Part shown: piece after piece, positions 1 through 11,225 of the stretch | How the letters are laid out: each line of letters starts with the position of its first letter | Numbering within the stretch: the stretch's first letter is position 1 | NCBI GenBank assembly: GCA_964036315.1 | Contig: OZ038509.1 | Coordinates: 33,513,999 to 33,577,998, forward strand | Length of the DNA: 64,000 nucleotides | Source: Acanthosepion esculentum | Taxonomy: Eukaryota > Mollusca > Cephalopoda > Sepiida > Sepiidae | Direction of reading: 5' to 3' | Program-made: the position numbers and the translations under genes | Notes under the pieces: model-generated | The model's database searches: none | What the model was told of the DNA's origin: nothing | What the model saw: the letters and a program-made list of their open reading frames with translations, nothing else

Positions 1-304
1 TGAAAGATTGCAATAAATACCTACGATTTATTTATGATTAACTATAAAGCATATAAAAATCGACCATTATCAATAAGAGTGGCGCTGAAAAATTACGTTT
101 CTTATAGAAACAACGTTGTTTATTCATTATTTTGCCCTTTGAGAGATTACATCTCTGAATTTAATTACGAAAAACATTAAATTCATATACAGCACACACA
201 CCTTGCCATTTCTCAAAACAGTGCAATTTGTACACGAATCGATCACTACATACGAGGCTGTAAAACGATGAATACTAGAAAAGTAGTAGGTTGTTTCGTA
301 AATC
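1..304. other. AT-rich sequence, nothing recognised
   Basis: I see no coding similarity, RNA gene or clear repeat here. The LINE remnant that follows appears to reach its 3' end at about position 305. Confidence 0.5.
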
Positions 305-1110
305 ATTTAAACACAAGCAAGGCAATAAAGCAACTAGGATGCAAGTGATAACAAATTGTGAAATAATACTATAAAAATAAAAAATAAAATTATTAAGGAG
401 AGAAAACAATAAGAAAACAAATAATTAAGCGAGAAGATTGACATTGCATTTAATTTTTTGAAAATCAAACTTGACTTGAAAGCAAGAAGGCGGAAGAGAA
501 TTCCACCAGCGACATATGCGAGAGAAGAAACTGTTATCATAGAACTTACGATTACGATTTAGCAATTTTAACTGTAAAATGATGACACCTAGCAGCCATT
601 CTAGAACAGTGTAACCCGGATATAAGAGAGTTGTCGGGATCGGAGACGGAGTCTCTTATATCAAGGTTTCTCTTATATCAGGGTTTCTCTTATATCCGGG
701 TTTGGTCTATTATATATACATTAACACAGGCTCTAATTTGGGACCAGAGAAAATATATCTTATATCCGGGTTTCTCTTATATCAGGGTCTCTTATATCCG
801 GGTTACACTGTACTTCATAAAGTCGGGAAACTAAAGCGGAAAGCTCATCAGAACAATTACCATGAAGATATTTATAGGAAAGGCACACGGAAGCTACAAT
901 ACGACGGTAGAAAAGCGACTTAAGCCGAGACACCATATCTGGATCGATAACATTGTAGATTTTTTGGAATTTATGAAGAATCTCTAAATACATAGTAGAA
1001 GCATCAGACCAGATCCGACAGCAATATTCAATGCATGGATGAGTGGTAAACTTATAAATGTGTAGATCCCGACGAAAAAAAAGTCTAGCACGTCACAGTG
1101 TAGCAACAGT
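305..1110 (-). mobile_element. Jockey-like LINE 3' fragment (copy A), split by a nested element
   Basis: Read on the reverse strand, this is the C-terminal end of a non-LTR reverse transcriptase followed by its 3' untranslated region. Between 1076 and 812 the frame contains the family landmarks HPCIEYCCRIW, NVIDPDM, NCSDELSALVSRL. After the interruption at 606-811 the same protein resumes with RCHHFTVKI and, further on, NSFFSRICRWWNSLP and KIKCNV (about 600 to 440). The 3' end near 305 shares the terminal words ccttgctt and gtgtttaa with copy B at 2.26-2.29 kb. Stop codons and frameshifts make it a pseudogene. The 5' part (endonuclease and most of the RT) is missing, as in 5'-truncated LINE insertions. 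Orientation and family are clear; exact ends are approximate. Confidence 0.8.
606..811. mobile_element. 206-bp TIR element (MITE-like) nested in LINE copy A
   Basis: Positions 606-628 and 789-811 are perfect 23-bp inverted repeats starting acagtgtaacccgg. The internal side carries extra direct copies of the terminal motif ctcttatatc(a/c)(a/g)gggtt-like at about 653, 670, 687, 757 and 774, spaced 17 bp within each cluster. Such subterminal repeats often serve as transposase-binding sites. The LINE protein reads continuously on either side, so the boundaries are supported independently. The flanks read ta and tt on the LINE strand, so a TA target duplication is possible but degraded. There is no coding capacity; the transposase family is unknown. 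Confidence 0.75.
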
Positions 1111-1682
1111 TTAGGAATAACTTATGTTTAAGGCCCTGGTGGGCATTCGCATTAATGCAAAATGTTCTACAAGAGATCCTATGTAAGACAATGGTGGATA
1201 ACAATTCTGGACAACAACTAATTGTAAAAAAGTTAATATTTTTAATAGAAGAAAGAACTAACATTAAACAATAATTTTCGCCACAGAGAAAAGTTATTTT
1301 CCAGCGAGGAAAATATTTCAAAATATGTGTAAAGTTAAAAAGAAAAAAAAATCTTTTTCTTAGGCCATGTCAAGTTATTTGACACTTAACGGTTTAATTA
1401 ACAAATTAATATGTCTATTTTTTATATATAGTTAAAGCATTTTCATTACATTCGATATGCGTACATTTAAATGAAAATTATAATCTTCCGAAAATATAAA
1501 GTGATGAAGTTAATCAAAAAATTTTCTATCGTATTTGATAATTTTAACTCTTCTGGCAATTTCAAACTTCCCCGATAAGATTTTGTGATGGCCAAAAGTA
1601 ACTTTGGTCAGTTTTTGATTGAATTTCATTTCAACACGTGACAGCTTATAAAGTATATAAACTTTGTCGGTAGAATTCGGCG

Positions 1683-1685
<3 letters not shown>
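1111..1685. other. AT-rich sequence, nothing recognised
   Basis: No protein similarity or structured repeat was found. Short open frames here look like chance. Confidence 0.5.

Positions 1686-1723
<38 letters not shown>
1686..1723. repeat. (TA)n microsatellite, 5' flank of LINE copy B
   Basis: This is an uninterrupted TA dinucleotide tract. It lies just upstream of the 5'-truncated LINE fragment that begins near 1740. Confidence 0.95.
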
Positions 1724-1725
<2 letters not shown>

Positions 1726-1737
1726 ATTCATTCATAT

Positions 1738-2281
1738 ATTGACTACTGTTGCCATATACGGTCTGGCTCCCCTGCTGTTCATCTCGATGTGCTCGACAAT
1801 ATCCGAAGACGGATCTGCAATGTAATCGATCCTGACTTGGCATCTCGACTCTAGTCACTTTCTCACAGACATGATGAGGCTTCCCTCTGTCTTTTCTACA
1901 AATATTTTCATGGCAACTGCTCTGACGAGCTATTTTTCCTGGTGCCCCGGCTACATGAATTTAAGCGTGTTACTCGATCATCATGTAGGTCGCACACTTT
2001 TATTTTTGAAACAGTTAAATGTAACCGCCACTTCTACTCCAACAGCATCTTCTCTCGCACTTCCTGGCAGTGGAATTCCCTTCCTCTTACTTTCTTTCCC
2101 GATAACTACAGTCTTCAAAAAAATTAAATGCAACATCAATCGTCATCTTTTGATGCCTTGATCCGCGTTAATATTTTTATCCTTTCCTTACCCTCACCCC
2201 TGTACCTAGTTTTACTCTTACTTACACTCTCTATAACCCCTTGCGTACTAGTGGCACCTCAGCCTTGCTTGGGGTGAAGTG

Positions 2282-2286
<5 letters not shown>
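1738..2286 (+). mobile_element. Jockey-like LINE 3' fragment (copy B)
   Basis: The forward strand encodes the C-terminal end of the same non-LTR reverse transcriptase as copy A. Landmarks in order are DYCCHIRSGSPAVHLDVLD, VIDPDLASRL, a TAG stop, SLSHRHDEASLCLFYKYF, NCSDELFFLVPRLHEFKR, and SNSIFSRTSWQWNSLP, followed by a stop near 2125. The 3' untranslated region ends with gccttgcttggggtgaagtg and passes directly into a (TA)n tract. The copy is 5'-truncated and has an in-frame stop, so it is dead. A (TA)n tract also borders its 5' end, so the fragment is sandwiched between like microsatellites. Confidence 0.85.

Positions 2287-2359
<73 letters not shown>
2287..2359. repeat. (TA)n microsatellite at LINE copy B 3' end
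   Basis: This is a pure TA tract starting right after the LINE 3' terminal word gtttaa. In this family the 3' tail seems to be a TA repeat rather than poly(A). Confidence 0.95.
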
Positions 2360-2363
<4 letters not shown>

Positions 2364-2726
2364 AACATCTCTGGAAGAGGCACCTCGATCGGTTTTAAAA
2401 CTGCCAGTGAGGCATTCAGCCTCACCATAATAAAGCACCCTTCCGATAACCGTTAGGATAATACAATGTACCTATCTATATACACTATTGATCAGCATAT
2501 ATAAATAGTTGAGCCAAAGCAACACACATGACCTGAAGATTGCGTTTAAGCAGGAAACAGACTGTCGCCACTGAGTGTTGACCTCAATGTCCACTTCAAT
2601 GTGATTAATATCCTCCACCGAATTAAGTGCATTGAGAAAGGAGGTTATATTGGAAAATAAATATTTGTTGGATAAAATATTTTTCTCACTATTAGCGTAT
2701 CCGTGTATGTTTGTATATGTGTGCAA

Positions 2727-2727
<1 letters not shown>

Positions 2728-2771
<44 letters not shown>
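2728..2771. repeat. (TA)n microsatellite
   Basis: This is a TA dinucleotide tract preceded by a short tgtatgtttgtatatgtg-type compound stretch. Confidence 0.9.
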
Positions 2772-2774
<3 letters not shown>

Positions 2775-3244
2775 TATAAACATCTCATTTTTATTTGTTC
2801 AAAAATAACACTTTTCAATAACATTAAATATTTAAAAGTTGCTTTGAAAATGACTAAGGCCTGAAGCAAGCAAAAGATTAACACCATGGTAAGATATTCG
2901 AGAAAATTTTTAATCTTTACATATTACATATTTTCTGAGAGAAATATGTCTGAAAATGTTATATATTTTATATACATGACAAAAGAATCGCAGAACATTA
3001 ATTTCCCGTCGAAAACCGACAGGAAATATCTTATTGGAATAATGCAACCAATTTCACGCATCTGCATGTCAAGTTATTATTGAGTGGGAGAAAGTCATTA
3101 AGACCAGAGCAGAACATTAGCTAAATTTAAATCCTTGCTTTCAGCTGATATACTGTCGTTGGCAATGCTATTACATGAATTTGACTATTCTTATTTTTAG
3201 TTAAACAGCCAAACAATAAAATGAGAAAACTTAGAAACTAAAGT
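2772..3244. other. AT-rich sequence, nothing recognised
   Basis: No recognisable coding region or repeat was found. Confidence 0.5.
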
Positions 3245-3905
3245 ATCGCCAGTCACGATGAACGGATTTCCCCTTGAAGAGGCGCCGTGCCTTGAGAGAA
3301 TACTGGGCCTCAGACTCACTCTCGACCTCAAGTGGGACACTTATATACGATCCATTACTAAAGATGCAGTTAAAATGATCCACTTCCTGTGCCGATCTAG
3401 TAAGTACCTGCCTCTCCATGCTATCCTCTACCTTTATAAGAACCAGATTAGGCCGGAAATAGAGTACTGTTGTCATATTTGGGCGGGAGCTGACCTGTCC
3501 TCACTTTTCAGTCTTGATAGAGTTCAAAAGCGTCTCCGAGTCCTTGTTGGAGAAGAAATATTTTCCACCCCCCTTGAACCACACCCTCACAGGCGGGATG
3601 TGGCATGTCTCTCACTTCTATGGAAAGTGCTCGGACGAACTACATTCCTTGGTTCCATCAGCTCTAAACTTCACGGCAAGGACCCACCATGTCACTTACA
3701 TCGTAACAAAACATTCCCTCTGTATTCCATCGGCGAGAAGTAACTGCCGCTCGAACAGCTTCTTCCCGCGAACCACTGCCCTGTGGAACAGATTCACAAG
3801 AGGATAATTCACCGATCACTACAATCTTAACCTGTTCAAGTCTAGAGTCAACTCTTCCTCTCCTATCTGTATAAAATACCCCCTAACGTAATCCTCACCT
3901 CAAAA
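3245..3905 (+). mobile_element. Jockey-like LINE 3' fragment (copy C, a different subfamily)
   Basis: The forward strand encodes a C-terminal RT segment with landmarks LERILGLRLTLDLKWDTYI, HAILYLYKNQIRPEIEYCC, HIWAGADLSSLFSLDRVQKR, then HRRDVACLSLLWK. One frameshift near 3620 moves the reading to GKCSDELHSLVPSALNF and SNSFFPRTTALWNRF. The architecture matches copies A and B, but the sequence is clearly a separate subfamily, close to the fragment at 63.6-64.0 kb. It lacks the 5' part and is not functional. Its 3' end abuts the next LINE fragment near 3905. Confidence 0.8.
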
Positions 3906-3907
3906 GT

Positions 3908-4400
3908 CACATTAGGATAGCGGAAGAAGCCTCCCAAAAGATAAACAAAGTATTAAAAACAGAAAAATATTACTAGAAACAAAGAATAAAAGTCTACTGA
4001 GCTGTTATATAATGTCGATCCTGCTATATGGCAGTGAATGCTGGATAACATCGTCAGAAATTAAGACGAGACTTGAAGCAGCAGAAATGTGGTTCTATAG
4101 AAGAATGCTGAGAATATCATGGACTGAACATGTGAGCAAGGATGAAGTTTTAGGGAAAACGGAAACAAAAAAGAGCCATACTCACATTCAGAAAGAGATA
4201 ATTGAAATGTTTAGGGCACAATGAAGAAAGACGGTTTAGAACATTTGACACCCACAGGACCTATTGCGACACAGAGGGAATAGCAAGTAGCCTACCTAAC
4301 AAGTTTGTGAAAATGGATGGCAGAACCGGAAGTAGGAGGGATGGTGAAAAAAAAACTTACTAAAATCTCCAAAGAATTGGAAATTGTGGCACATACACGA
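3908..4400 (+). mobile_element. RTE-like LINE C-terminal fragment (copy D)
   Basis: The forward strand encodes the end of an endonuclease-reverse-transcriptase type LINE. Landmarks are QKINKVLK, then SILLYGSECWITSSEIKTRL and EAAEMWFYRRMLRISWTEHV, then KDEVLGKTETKK. Several frameshifts follow. YGSECW and MWFYRRMLRI are the hallmark C-terminal motifs of this LINE group as I know it from mollusc and other animal genomes. Only the part after the catalytic RT core is present. Confidence 0.8.
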
Positions 4401-4734
4401 AAAGAATTGATTCTACTGTGGTTCCAGATTTGAACACTCATTACTTTTCTAATAAGGAGACTTGTTTTGATAAAACGAACTCTGCAAGGTTTGCTTAAAG
4501 GAGAGAAATATATATCCCGTTAAGTGAAAAGTTAACAAGAATCTGAAAATATATTTTTTCTTTAAGGTAAATATCACGGATTGTGAGAAATTCCTACGCA
4601 TTATTATATTTTTTCGACAGATCACGAAAAACTTTTTCAAAAGAAGATAAACATATTTATGACTTGTCTTCTCTTAGAATGAATGCATATTTGAATTTCG
4701 TTGTTATCTAACTCACATAAAGACAATAGATCCA

Positions 4735-4940
4735 TAGAGGATAGCAGCGAGTAGCCTACCAAACGATCTTGTGTAAATATTTGGCTGAACAGGGATTAAG
4801 AGGACTAACATAAAAAATTAATAAGAGATACAAAGAAAGCTGTGGAGAGGCATGATCACCCACATTCTGAAGGGAGACCAGCCAAGATATTCCTTGTATT
4901 CACCACCTCACGGCGTTCACATACGTTATATATTCGTAGT
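4735..4940 (+). mobile_element. RTE-like LINE 3' terminal fragment
   Basis: The forward strand resembles the extreme C-terminus and 3' end of the same LINE group as copy D (ILCKYLAEQGLRGL, then KESCGE, broken by frameshifts). It continues into a short tail. It could be the same insertion as copy D with an internal rearrangement, since the intervening 4.4-4.73 kb is not recognisable. Confidence 0.55.
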
Positions 4941-5052
4941 TAGCGAAGAGTAGAAAGCCGGATTCATTTCATGGTATTTACAGATTTGTAGGATAAACAG
5001 CGCACGTGGTTGGAAATTTATTACTCATTATCTGTCTTGAAAGAGATTTACA

Positions 5053-5640
5053 AGGGTGGGATGAAAAGTTCATAGGCTGTCTATGAAGGAGTGATGCGAA
5101 ATCTTGCATGTATTAATTACAACTCTTCTTATTAATAACTGCATTGTTTCTGTTCAGGGACGAAGGTGGGCTGAGGGCTGAAATGTTCATAGGCTGACTA
5201 TGAAGGAGTGATGCGAAAGTTGTGAAAAGTTGCAAATGTTGATTTCAACTCTTATTAATAACAGCATTGTTTTATTCCAGGTGGGCTGAAAAGTTCATTG
5301 GTCGACTATAAAGGATTGATGCGAAGCTGCGGAAACTTGCATGCATTAATTTCAACCATTCTTATTAATAACTTCATGGTTTCTTTCCAGGTACGTGGGT
5401 GGGCTGAAAAGTTCATAGGCTGATTATGAAGGAGAGATACGATAGCTGTAAATACTTACATGTATTAATTTCAGCCCTTCTTATTAATAACTGTATTATT
5501 TCTTTCCAGGTATGAAAGTAGTCTGAAAAGTTCATAGTCTCACTACGAAGGTGTGATGCGAAAGCTGTGAAAACTTGCATTTATTAATTTCAACCCTTCT
5601 TCTTCTTAATAACTGCATTGCTTACTTCAATGTAACAAGT
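5053..5640 (+). repeat. Five tandem copies of a mariner 5' terminal segment
   Basis: A unit of about 110-120 bp repeats five times, starting near 5056, 5171, 5281, 5398 and 5518. Each unit opens with the mariner-end-like word gctgaaaagttcatagg and ends in a pyrimidine-rich ttctttccag-like stretch. The last unit runs into the decayed mariner transposase. The repeated segment therefore appears to be the element's own terminus and leader. Copies differ by scattered substitutions, so the amplification is not recent. Confidence 0.8.
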
Positions 5641-6745
5641 GCCTGTTCAAAAAAGACTTCAAAACCAACTAATAGCGACTTCTCTTGATAATTAACAAAA
5701 TTTGGCATTGTGGTATTTTGTCGTACCTACGGAAAAACCGTTTATCCCCTAAGGACATTCATACTGACATTGCTGTTATATTAGGGGATGACGCTCCAGG
5801 TTTATCAAGAGTGCAAAAGTGGTCAGCTATATTTGGGAGAGGGAGTGAGAGCCTTGAAGCTGACCCAAGGTCTGGACGTCCTGTAACTGCCACTATCAAG
5901 AAAAAAATTGGTCCTGTTCGCCACATGGTGATGGATGACAGGCGATTGACTATAAATCAAATAGCCAATGCTATTAGCATATGTCGTGAGAGAGTTGAGA
6001 ATTCTCTGTCCAGTGAACGTGGCATGACGAAGGTTTCTGCTCAGTGGGGGCTACGTCTTTGACACCTAATCAGAAGCACCCAGGCTGATCCCATTACAGA
6101 AAAATCTGACATTATCTGAGACAGATCCAGCTGTTGTCCATGAACGTTTCCTAACCCAGGATGAGTGTTGTGTTCATCATTTTGAGCCAGACAAAATCCA
6201 TACAGTGGAAACACCCCTCTTCACCTGTTCCAAAAAAGACCAAGGTCATTTTAGCTGCAGGGACGATGATGGCCTTTTGGGATATTTTCACTATCTTTCA
6301 AGGGCCAAACTATCAATGTAGATTATTATGCCAGCTTACTGAGACAGTTATGAAAGGTCATCAAGTGCTCAGGAAAACTGACGAAAGGGGTTTTGTTTCA
6401 TCAGGACTTTTAATGGCTGGTCTATGTTACTGTGGTTTTGAACTGATTGCTAACCCTCCCTATTCCCCCGATTCGGCTCCATCTGACTATTATCTGTTTC
6501 CCAACATAAAAAAAGCAGTTGAATCAGTATCGCAGTGATGATGATGTCATATCTGCTGCTGATGACATTTCTTTGACCAAGAGGATGAAGGCTTTTTCAC
6601 CACTAGGATCCAATCACTGCAACATCGATTGATGAAGTGTGCGGACCGCAAGGCGGACTATGTTGAAAATATAGACCTCATTTGGCCACATTCCATGAAA
6701 GTATCCTGGTCAGCCCCTGAAATTTTCAGCCGACACTCGTAAGTT
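5641..6745 (+). mobile_element. Decayed mariner element
   Basis: A mariner body follows the tandem 5' units and ends near 6740 with the terminus-like word ttttcagccgacactcg, which is an inverted match to the gctgaaaa of the 5' units. Length and coding content fit a Tc1/mariner element of about 1.3 kb. Multiple frameshifts and stops are present, so it is inactive. Confidence 0.8.
5690..6700 (+). pseudogene. Mariner transposase pseudogene
   Basis: A mariner transposase would cut and paste the element in the nucleus. Segment order is conserved: an N-terminal helix-turn-helix region (SPKDIHTDIAVILGDDAPG), the inter-helix motif DPRSGRPVT, then DDRRLTINQIANAI, GMTKVSAQWGLRL, a frameshifted QDECCVHHFEP, QWKHPSSPVPKKTK, and the C-terminal YSPDSAPSDYYLFPN. 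The spacing between the Asp of the frameshifted HQD and that of the PSD motif is about 25 nt shorter than the 102 nt expected of a D34D mariner. This implies a deletion in the catalytic core. The family is sure; the subfamily was not determined. Confidence 0.85.
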
Positions 6746-8703
6746 ACATATCAACCTTAGAGCGAATAAGGAAGTGTTGAATTTAATGTAGTTTTCCATT
6801 AATTAATCATTGATCAGTTTGATGTGAAAATATCACTTACAAATGCGCTTTTTTACGAAGACATATTGTGTATTGAAGAAAAGTCAATAAACAACCAAAG
6901 TGATAAAAATAAATGGTATTTTTTAAAAATTCGAGTGGTGGAAAAAGTATCTCTCTTGACGTTTAATGCAATTATTCACTTACTAAAGCTTATATATTTT
7001 ACAACCTTAAAAATGGAGGATACATTTTGAAACTGACTGACAAAGAGAAACTGAAATCTTATCAATACAATCTTACTAAGTCAGTAGACATTGATAGCCG
7101 GTCATATTCATATATTTTTCGAATGGACACCGTTTCTCATGTGATGTCTGAAGTTAATATACCTCGGGAGTGGTCAGTACATGTATGGGTGACTGCTTTT
7201 GAATACCAGGTTGTACCAGTGCTGTAATGGACAACGGCTCGGAATTCCAGTTGGGTTCCTTATAGTCAATTCCGCTCAAATATCCTTAGGAAAAGTACGA
7301 ATCCGCCGCTTCATCTTCCACCAGGTATGGGTTTATTAATAGAATTGTATCAATAAATCATTATTATATCCATAAAATTCTTACAATCTAAAAAATATTT
7401 TCTGGGTTTCAATGACCTGCAAAAGGTTGATAAGCCGTAAAAGACCTACCATTCAGCTTTATTTTAAAAGGCAACATGAATGGAGGACCAGGGGAAAATC
7501 TAACTACGTCATTTAAAATGTATATATTTAGAGTAAATCTATTCTCCATGAACAACAAATAAGGTCTTGTTTCAAAGTCTGTACAACCATTCAAATTCAT
7601 TTCAATATTATTATAAAATGATCTACATAATGTTCTTAATACCTGATGTTCAATGTGTTGTCTCCAGGTTATAGCGCATAATATAATCCGGTAGATGCAA
7701 ATTGGTCTGCGCTTTTGACAGAAATACAAATAATGGAGTTGACATGTTGGGACATCAACTGTGATTGAGTGTAATTGAACAATTAGGATGAGCACAGCAG
7801 TGAGAATAAAATCGCCAAATTTTCTAAAGCAATAATGTTTGCATCGATTCTGGAATAAACAAATGAAGCTTTCTGTTTGCATGATAATCACAATGGATAT
7901 TAACAATTGAATTGACTATTAAAAATAGATGAATAGAGAACTATCCTAAAATTCACGTCTTCTAACAAATGCCTACTTTCAATGAATTTCTTGTGCAGTG
8001 TTTGCTATATAAGCATTTGATTTGTATTCCATAGCAGACTGAATAAATTTCTGGCACAATAATGAGTCAGATGTTGTCTCCAACAATTAAAATCATAACG
8101 TTCTTCATTTACAGCGAATTATTTTCTTACGGTGTGAAAACCAAGTGTAAGTGAACAGATGTTAAAATCAAAGTGGCCAACAAACATCAAGTTGATATCT
8201 TGTAGTGAAAATTTAGTGCACTCTGCATAAATCTTGCCACGTTTACACCACAAAGTATATGACTTAATATGCATGTAAGAAATAAAAGTAGATCTGAAAG
8301 ACATCGCTGTATGTATTTGCATCGATGATAACCTATATCTACGAACAAGTATTAATATACTTGTCAATATTAGATTTTAACAATTTTCGGTTTATCAACA
8401 AATACAGGAAAATAATGCATTCAATTTTCTTATATATGTTTGATAACCTAATCTCACAAGTATGGTTTGAGGATTAAATTAATTTTTAAATTGTTTGTAG
8501 AAAAAGGTTTATACACATAAAGTATAATAAAACACACATTAACCTTTTCTCACTCTCACATACACACCCACACATTTAGGAGAATAAGTAAGAATGATTA
8601 ACAGAAGTGATATGGGAGTGTGAGTACAAGGAAAATACAAAATAAAACGCGGAAAATACGTAAAATATTGTTATACATAAAAGTATGAACATACGTAACA
8701 CGC

Positions 8704-8704
<1 letters not shown>
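6746..8704. other. AT-rich sequence without recognised features
   Basis: Nothing here resembles a gene or known repeat. A reverse-strand open frame of 165 codons lies at 7409-7906. It has no recognisable domain and a composition like translated AT-rich DNA, and I treat it as probably non-coding. Confidence 0.5.

Positions 8705-8768
<64 letters not shown>
8705..8768. repeat. (TA)n microsatellite
   Basis: This is a pure TA tract. Confidence 0.95.
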
Positions 8769-8770
<2 letters not shown>

Positions 8771-8891
8771 ACTTTGATTAAACACACGAAATTTCTTTAC
8801 GAACATTTTATTTTTTCTGTTTCAGACCATTTGCTAGGTTTCAGCTCGATTTTAAAATGTAAATTGTTCAATACCCGCCATTCGGGTTTCA

Positions 8892-9131
<240 letters not shown>

Positions 9132-9376
9132 AACGCTAACATTATCACTCATAAGAAGACGCAATGAAGCGACACTTTAAAGTGGTGTAACTCAAATGAA
9201 ACAAAAACAAAACAACAACAAATAAAATAAAAACTTTTAGAAGGGTTTATGAAAGCTATAAGTACTTAGCTATTGAACATTTTCTGTTTAAATATCGAGT
9301 GGAAAACCGGAAATGGTTTGAAACAGAAAAAATATAAAATGTTTTTTCAGAAATTTCGTTTCTAGTCAAATTTGTT

Positions 9377-9378
<2 letters not shown>

Positions 9379-9433
<55 letters not shown>
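9379..9433. repeat. (TA)n microsatellite
   Basis: This is a pure TA tract. Confidence 0.95.
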
Positions 9434-9437
<4 letters not shown>

Positions 9438-9547
9438 TAGACGAGAATTATCCGCGTCTTGCTGCGTGACACACATTTTTTAGACAATGATGATAGATTT
9501 TAAATTACTTTAATTTGAGGAGAAAAATGATGCATTTCACTATTTAT

Positions 9548-10462
9548 CAATGATCTTGCTGATGTGACCTCCATCTTCTAGCTTTCTCCTTCTATATTCC
9601 TTGTTCAAATTTAATTTTAATTTAAATCTAAAGAAAAAAAGAATCAGCGAGAGGTTTGTGCAAAAGCAGCTTGACCAGACACCTTTGATATGTATTTGAT
9701 GTAATACTTGATTGAATAAATTGATGAGCAGATTTCAACATTGTTATGACAGTTGAATTGTCGCAATAATTATACATTGTAAGGCACTACCCACTGATTG
9801 ATTATTTCTTGCTCAACTTGACGTCCATATTGTCTCAATTTGATCTTGCCGGTGTGACCCCTATCTTCTGGTTTTTTCCTTCTATATTTTGGATAGGAGT
9901 GGTTTTGTGAACCGCCGAGGTCCCCATTTGATAAAAATTAAATATACATATCTAAGTACCCTAGGAATTATTCCCTTGTTCAAATTTAAATCAAAGGGAA
10001 AACATTGTCAGTGAGGCGTTTGTGATCACCCATCCACCACCCCCACCCCCACCACGCGCCAAGGGCCACCTTTGATCAAAATGACCCTGTCGATATGACC
10101 TCCATCTTCTGGATTTCTCCTTCTGTATTTTGGATTGGAGTCAATCCCATGTTCAAATTTAAATTTAAATCAAAGGAAAAAAATTCACAGGCGTGGGGTA
10201 TGCCCTCGAGGACCCCCTTTCGTCAAAATGAAATATACTTATCCAAGTACCCTAGGAATCATTCTTTGTTCAAATATAAATTTAATTTACATCAAAAGGA
10301 ATGTTCAGTGGGTGGGCCCCCGGGAAATCCTGTTTGATATAAATGAGATATACTTATTCAAGTACCCTAGATAATTTAGTTTCATAATATACATGATTAT
10401 GGGGGTCTATCCCCAAGACCCTAGGAGGAGTTTGATAACAGACAGACAGACAGGCAGAGGTT
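9548..10462 (+). repeat. Cluster of partly tandem copies of a non-coding repeat
   Basis: Two linked modules recur. The first contains gacctccatcttctgg followed by ttctccttct, near 9565, 9855 and 10098. The second contains aagtaccctaggaat followed by a ttgttcaaattta word, near 9955 and 10244, with a diverged aagtaccctag copy near 10360. The last copy ends in gataacagacagacagacag. A terminal GACA repeat of this kind is common at the 3' ends of animal repeats. There is no coding capacity. It may be a non-autonomous element amplified in place. Confidence 0.6.
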
Positions 10463-10806
10463 AGAACTTTACATATATAGATATGTGTGGGTGTCGGTGT
10501 GAGTGTTTCTGATTTAATTTCTGGGATGAGGAGTTACCTCTATTTACATGCAGACTATTAGCCTCATCTTTGTTGTTATCACTACGTTTAGGCCGTTATG
10601 CCAAACGTCCATCATAAGAGTAGAGGATACAAGGGTTATTTGTTTAAGAATTCAGTTATAAATACAAACGTATCTGAAAAGGCGACATTTATAAAAGAAA
10701 TGACGCGTGGAAAACTTTTTATGCCAACGCGATTTGTTCCTTAAAGAACGTTATAAATTCAAGTATAAAAAAACTTTTAATATAGCTACCTCCTGTGGAG
10801 GACTAG
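10463..10806. other. Unassigned sequence
   Basis: No recognisable feature was found. Confidence 0.4.
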
Positions 10807-10854
10807 TCAAAGCTGTGATACTACCAGGAACGGATCACTGTACCCAGTAAGTAT

Positions 10855-11225
10855 CAATGTATTACAAACTACTCGTGACAGAAGGTTACGCACTGAGTAT
10901 TTATTCTGTTTCCCCACTAAGACGAGTTGTAACACAAGGTCAGTTTTTAAGGTGGGGGCCCGAGCACGTACACCCGGGCTAGGAACAAAAATTACCCGAA
11001 GCTCTGTGTCGGTTGCGCTGGCCTCGGTGCAAGTCCCGATCTCTCTTTCTGGTGCAATGAGAGGGCGCGGCCTCGGGCAGCTGTTCCGCAGGGCTGGGCA
11101 TCTCTCGGTATAATTTGTCTCAGTTGCGACTCGGTCTTCTGACCGAGTCGCCCCTGAGTGCTCTCTGCTCAAAGACAGATACACAACTGAGAGATGATAA
11201 TGTGTTACAAACCACTCAAGGGAGC
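10855..11225. other. GC-rich block with a strong hairpin, flanked by imperfect direct repeats
   Basis: This block is markedly richer in G+C than its surroundings. The words attacaaactactc (about 10860) and ttacaaaccactc (about 11205) bracket it as an imperfect direct repeat. A 10-bp perfect stem, gcgactcggt (11126-11135) with accgagtcgc (11142-11151), closes a six-base loop. It is extended by ctcag/ctgag outside. A reverse open frame at 10807-11184 has low-complexity Arg/Pro-rich content and no recognised domain. It could be part of a mobile element or a structured non-coding RNA; I cannot decide. Confidence 0.45.

Noticed and set aside
5053..5640. Tandem 3' splice sites (ttctttccag in each ~115-bp unit)
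   Set aside because: The pyrimidine-AG words repeat only because the whole mariner-end unit is repeated; there is no exon evidence.
7409..7906. 165-codon reverse open frame
   Set aside because: It has no recognisable domain and no supporting context. The length is possible by chance in 64 kb of AT-rich DNA, so I did not call it a gene.
10807..11184. 125-codon reverse open frame over the GC-rich block
   Set aside because: GC-rich, stop-poor sequence gives open frames by composition, and no domain is recognisable.
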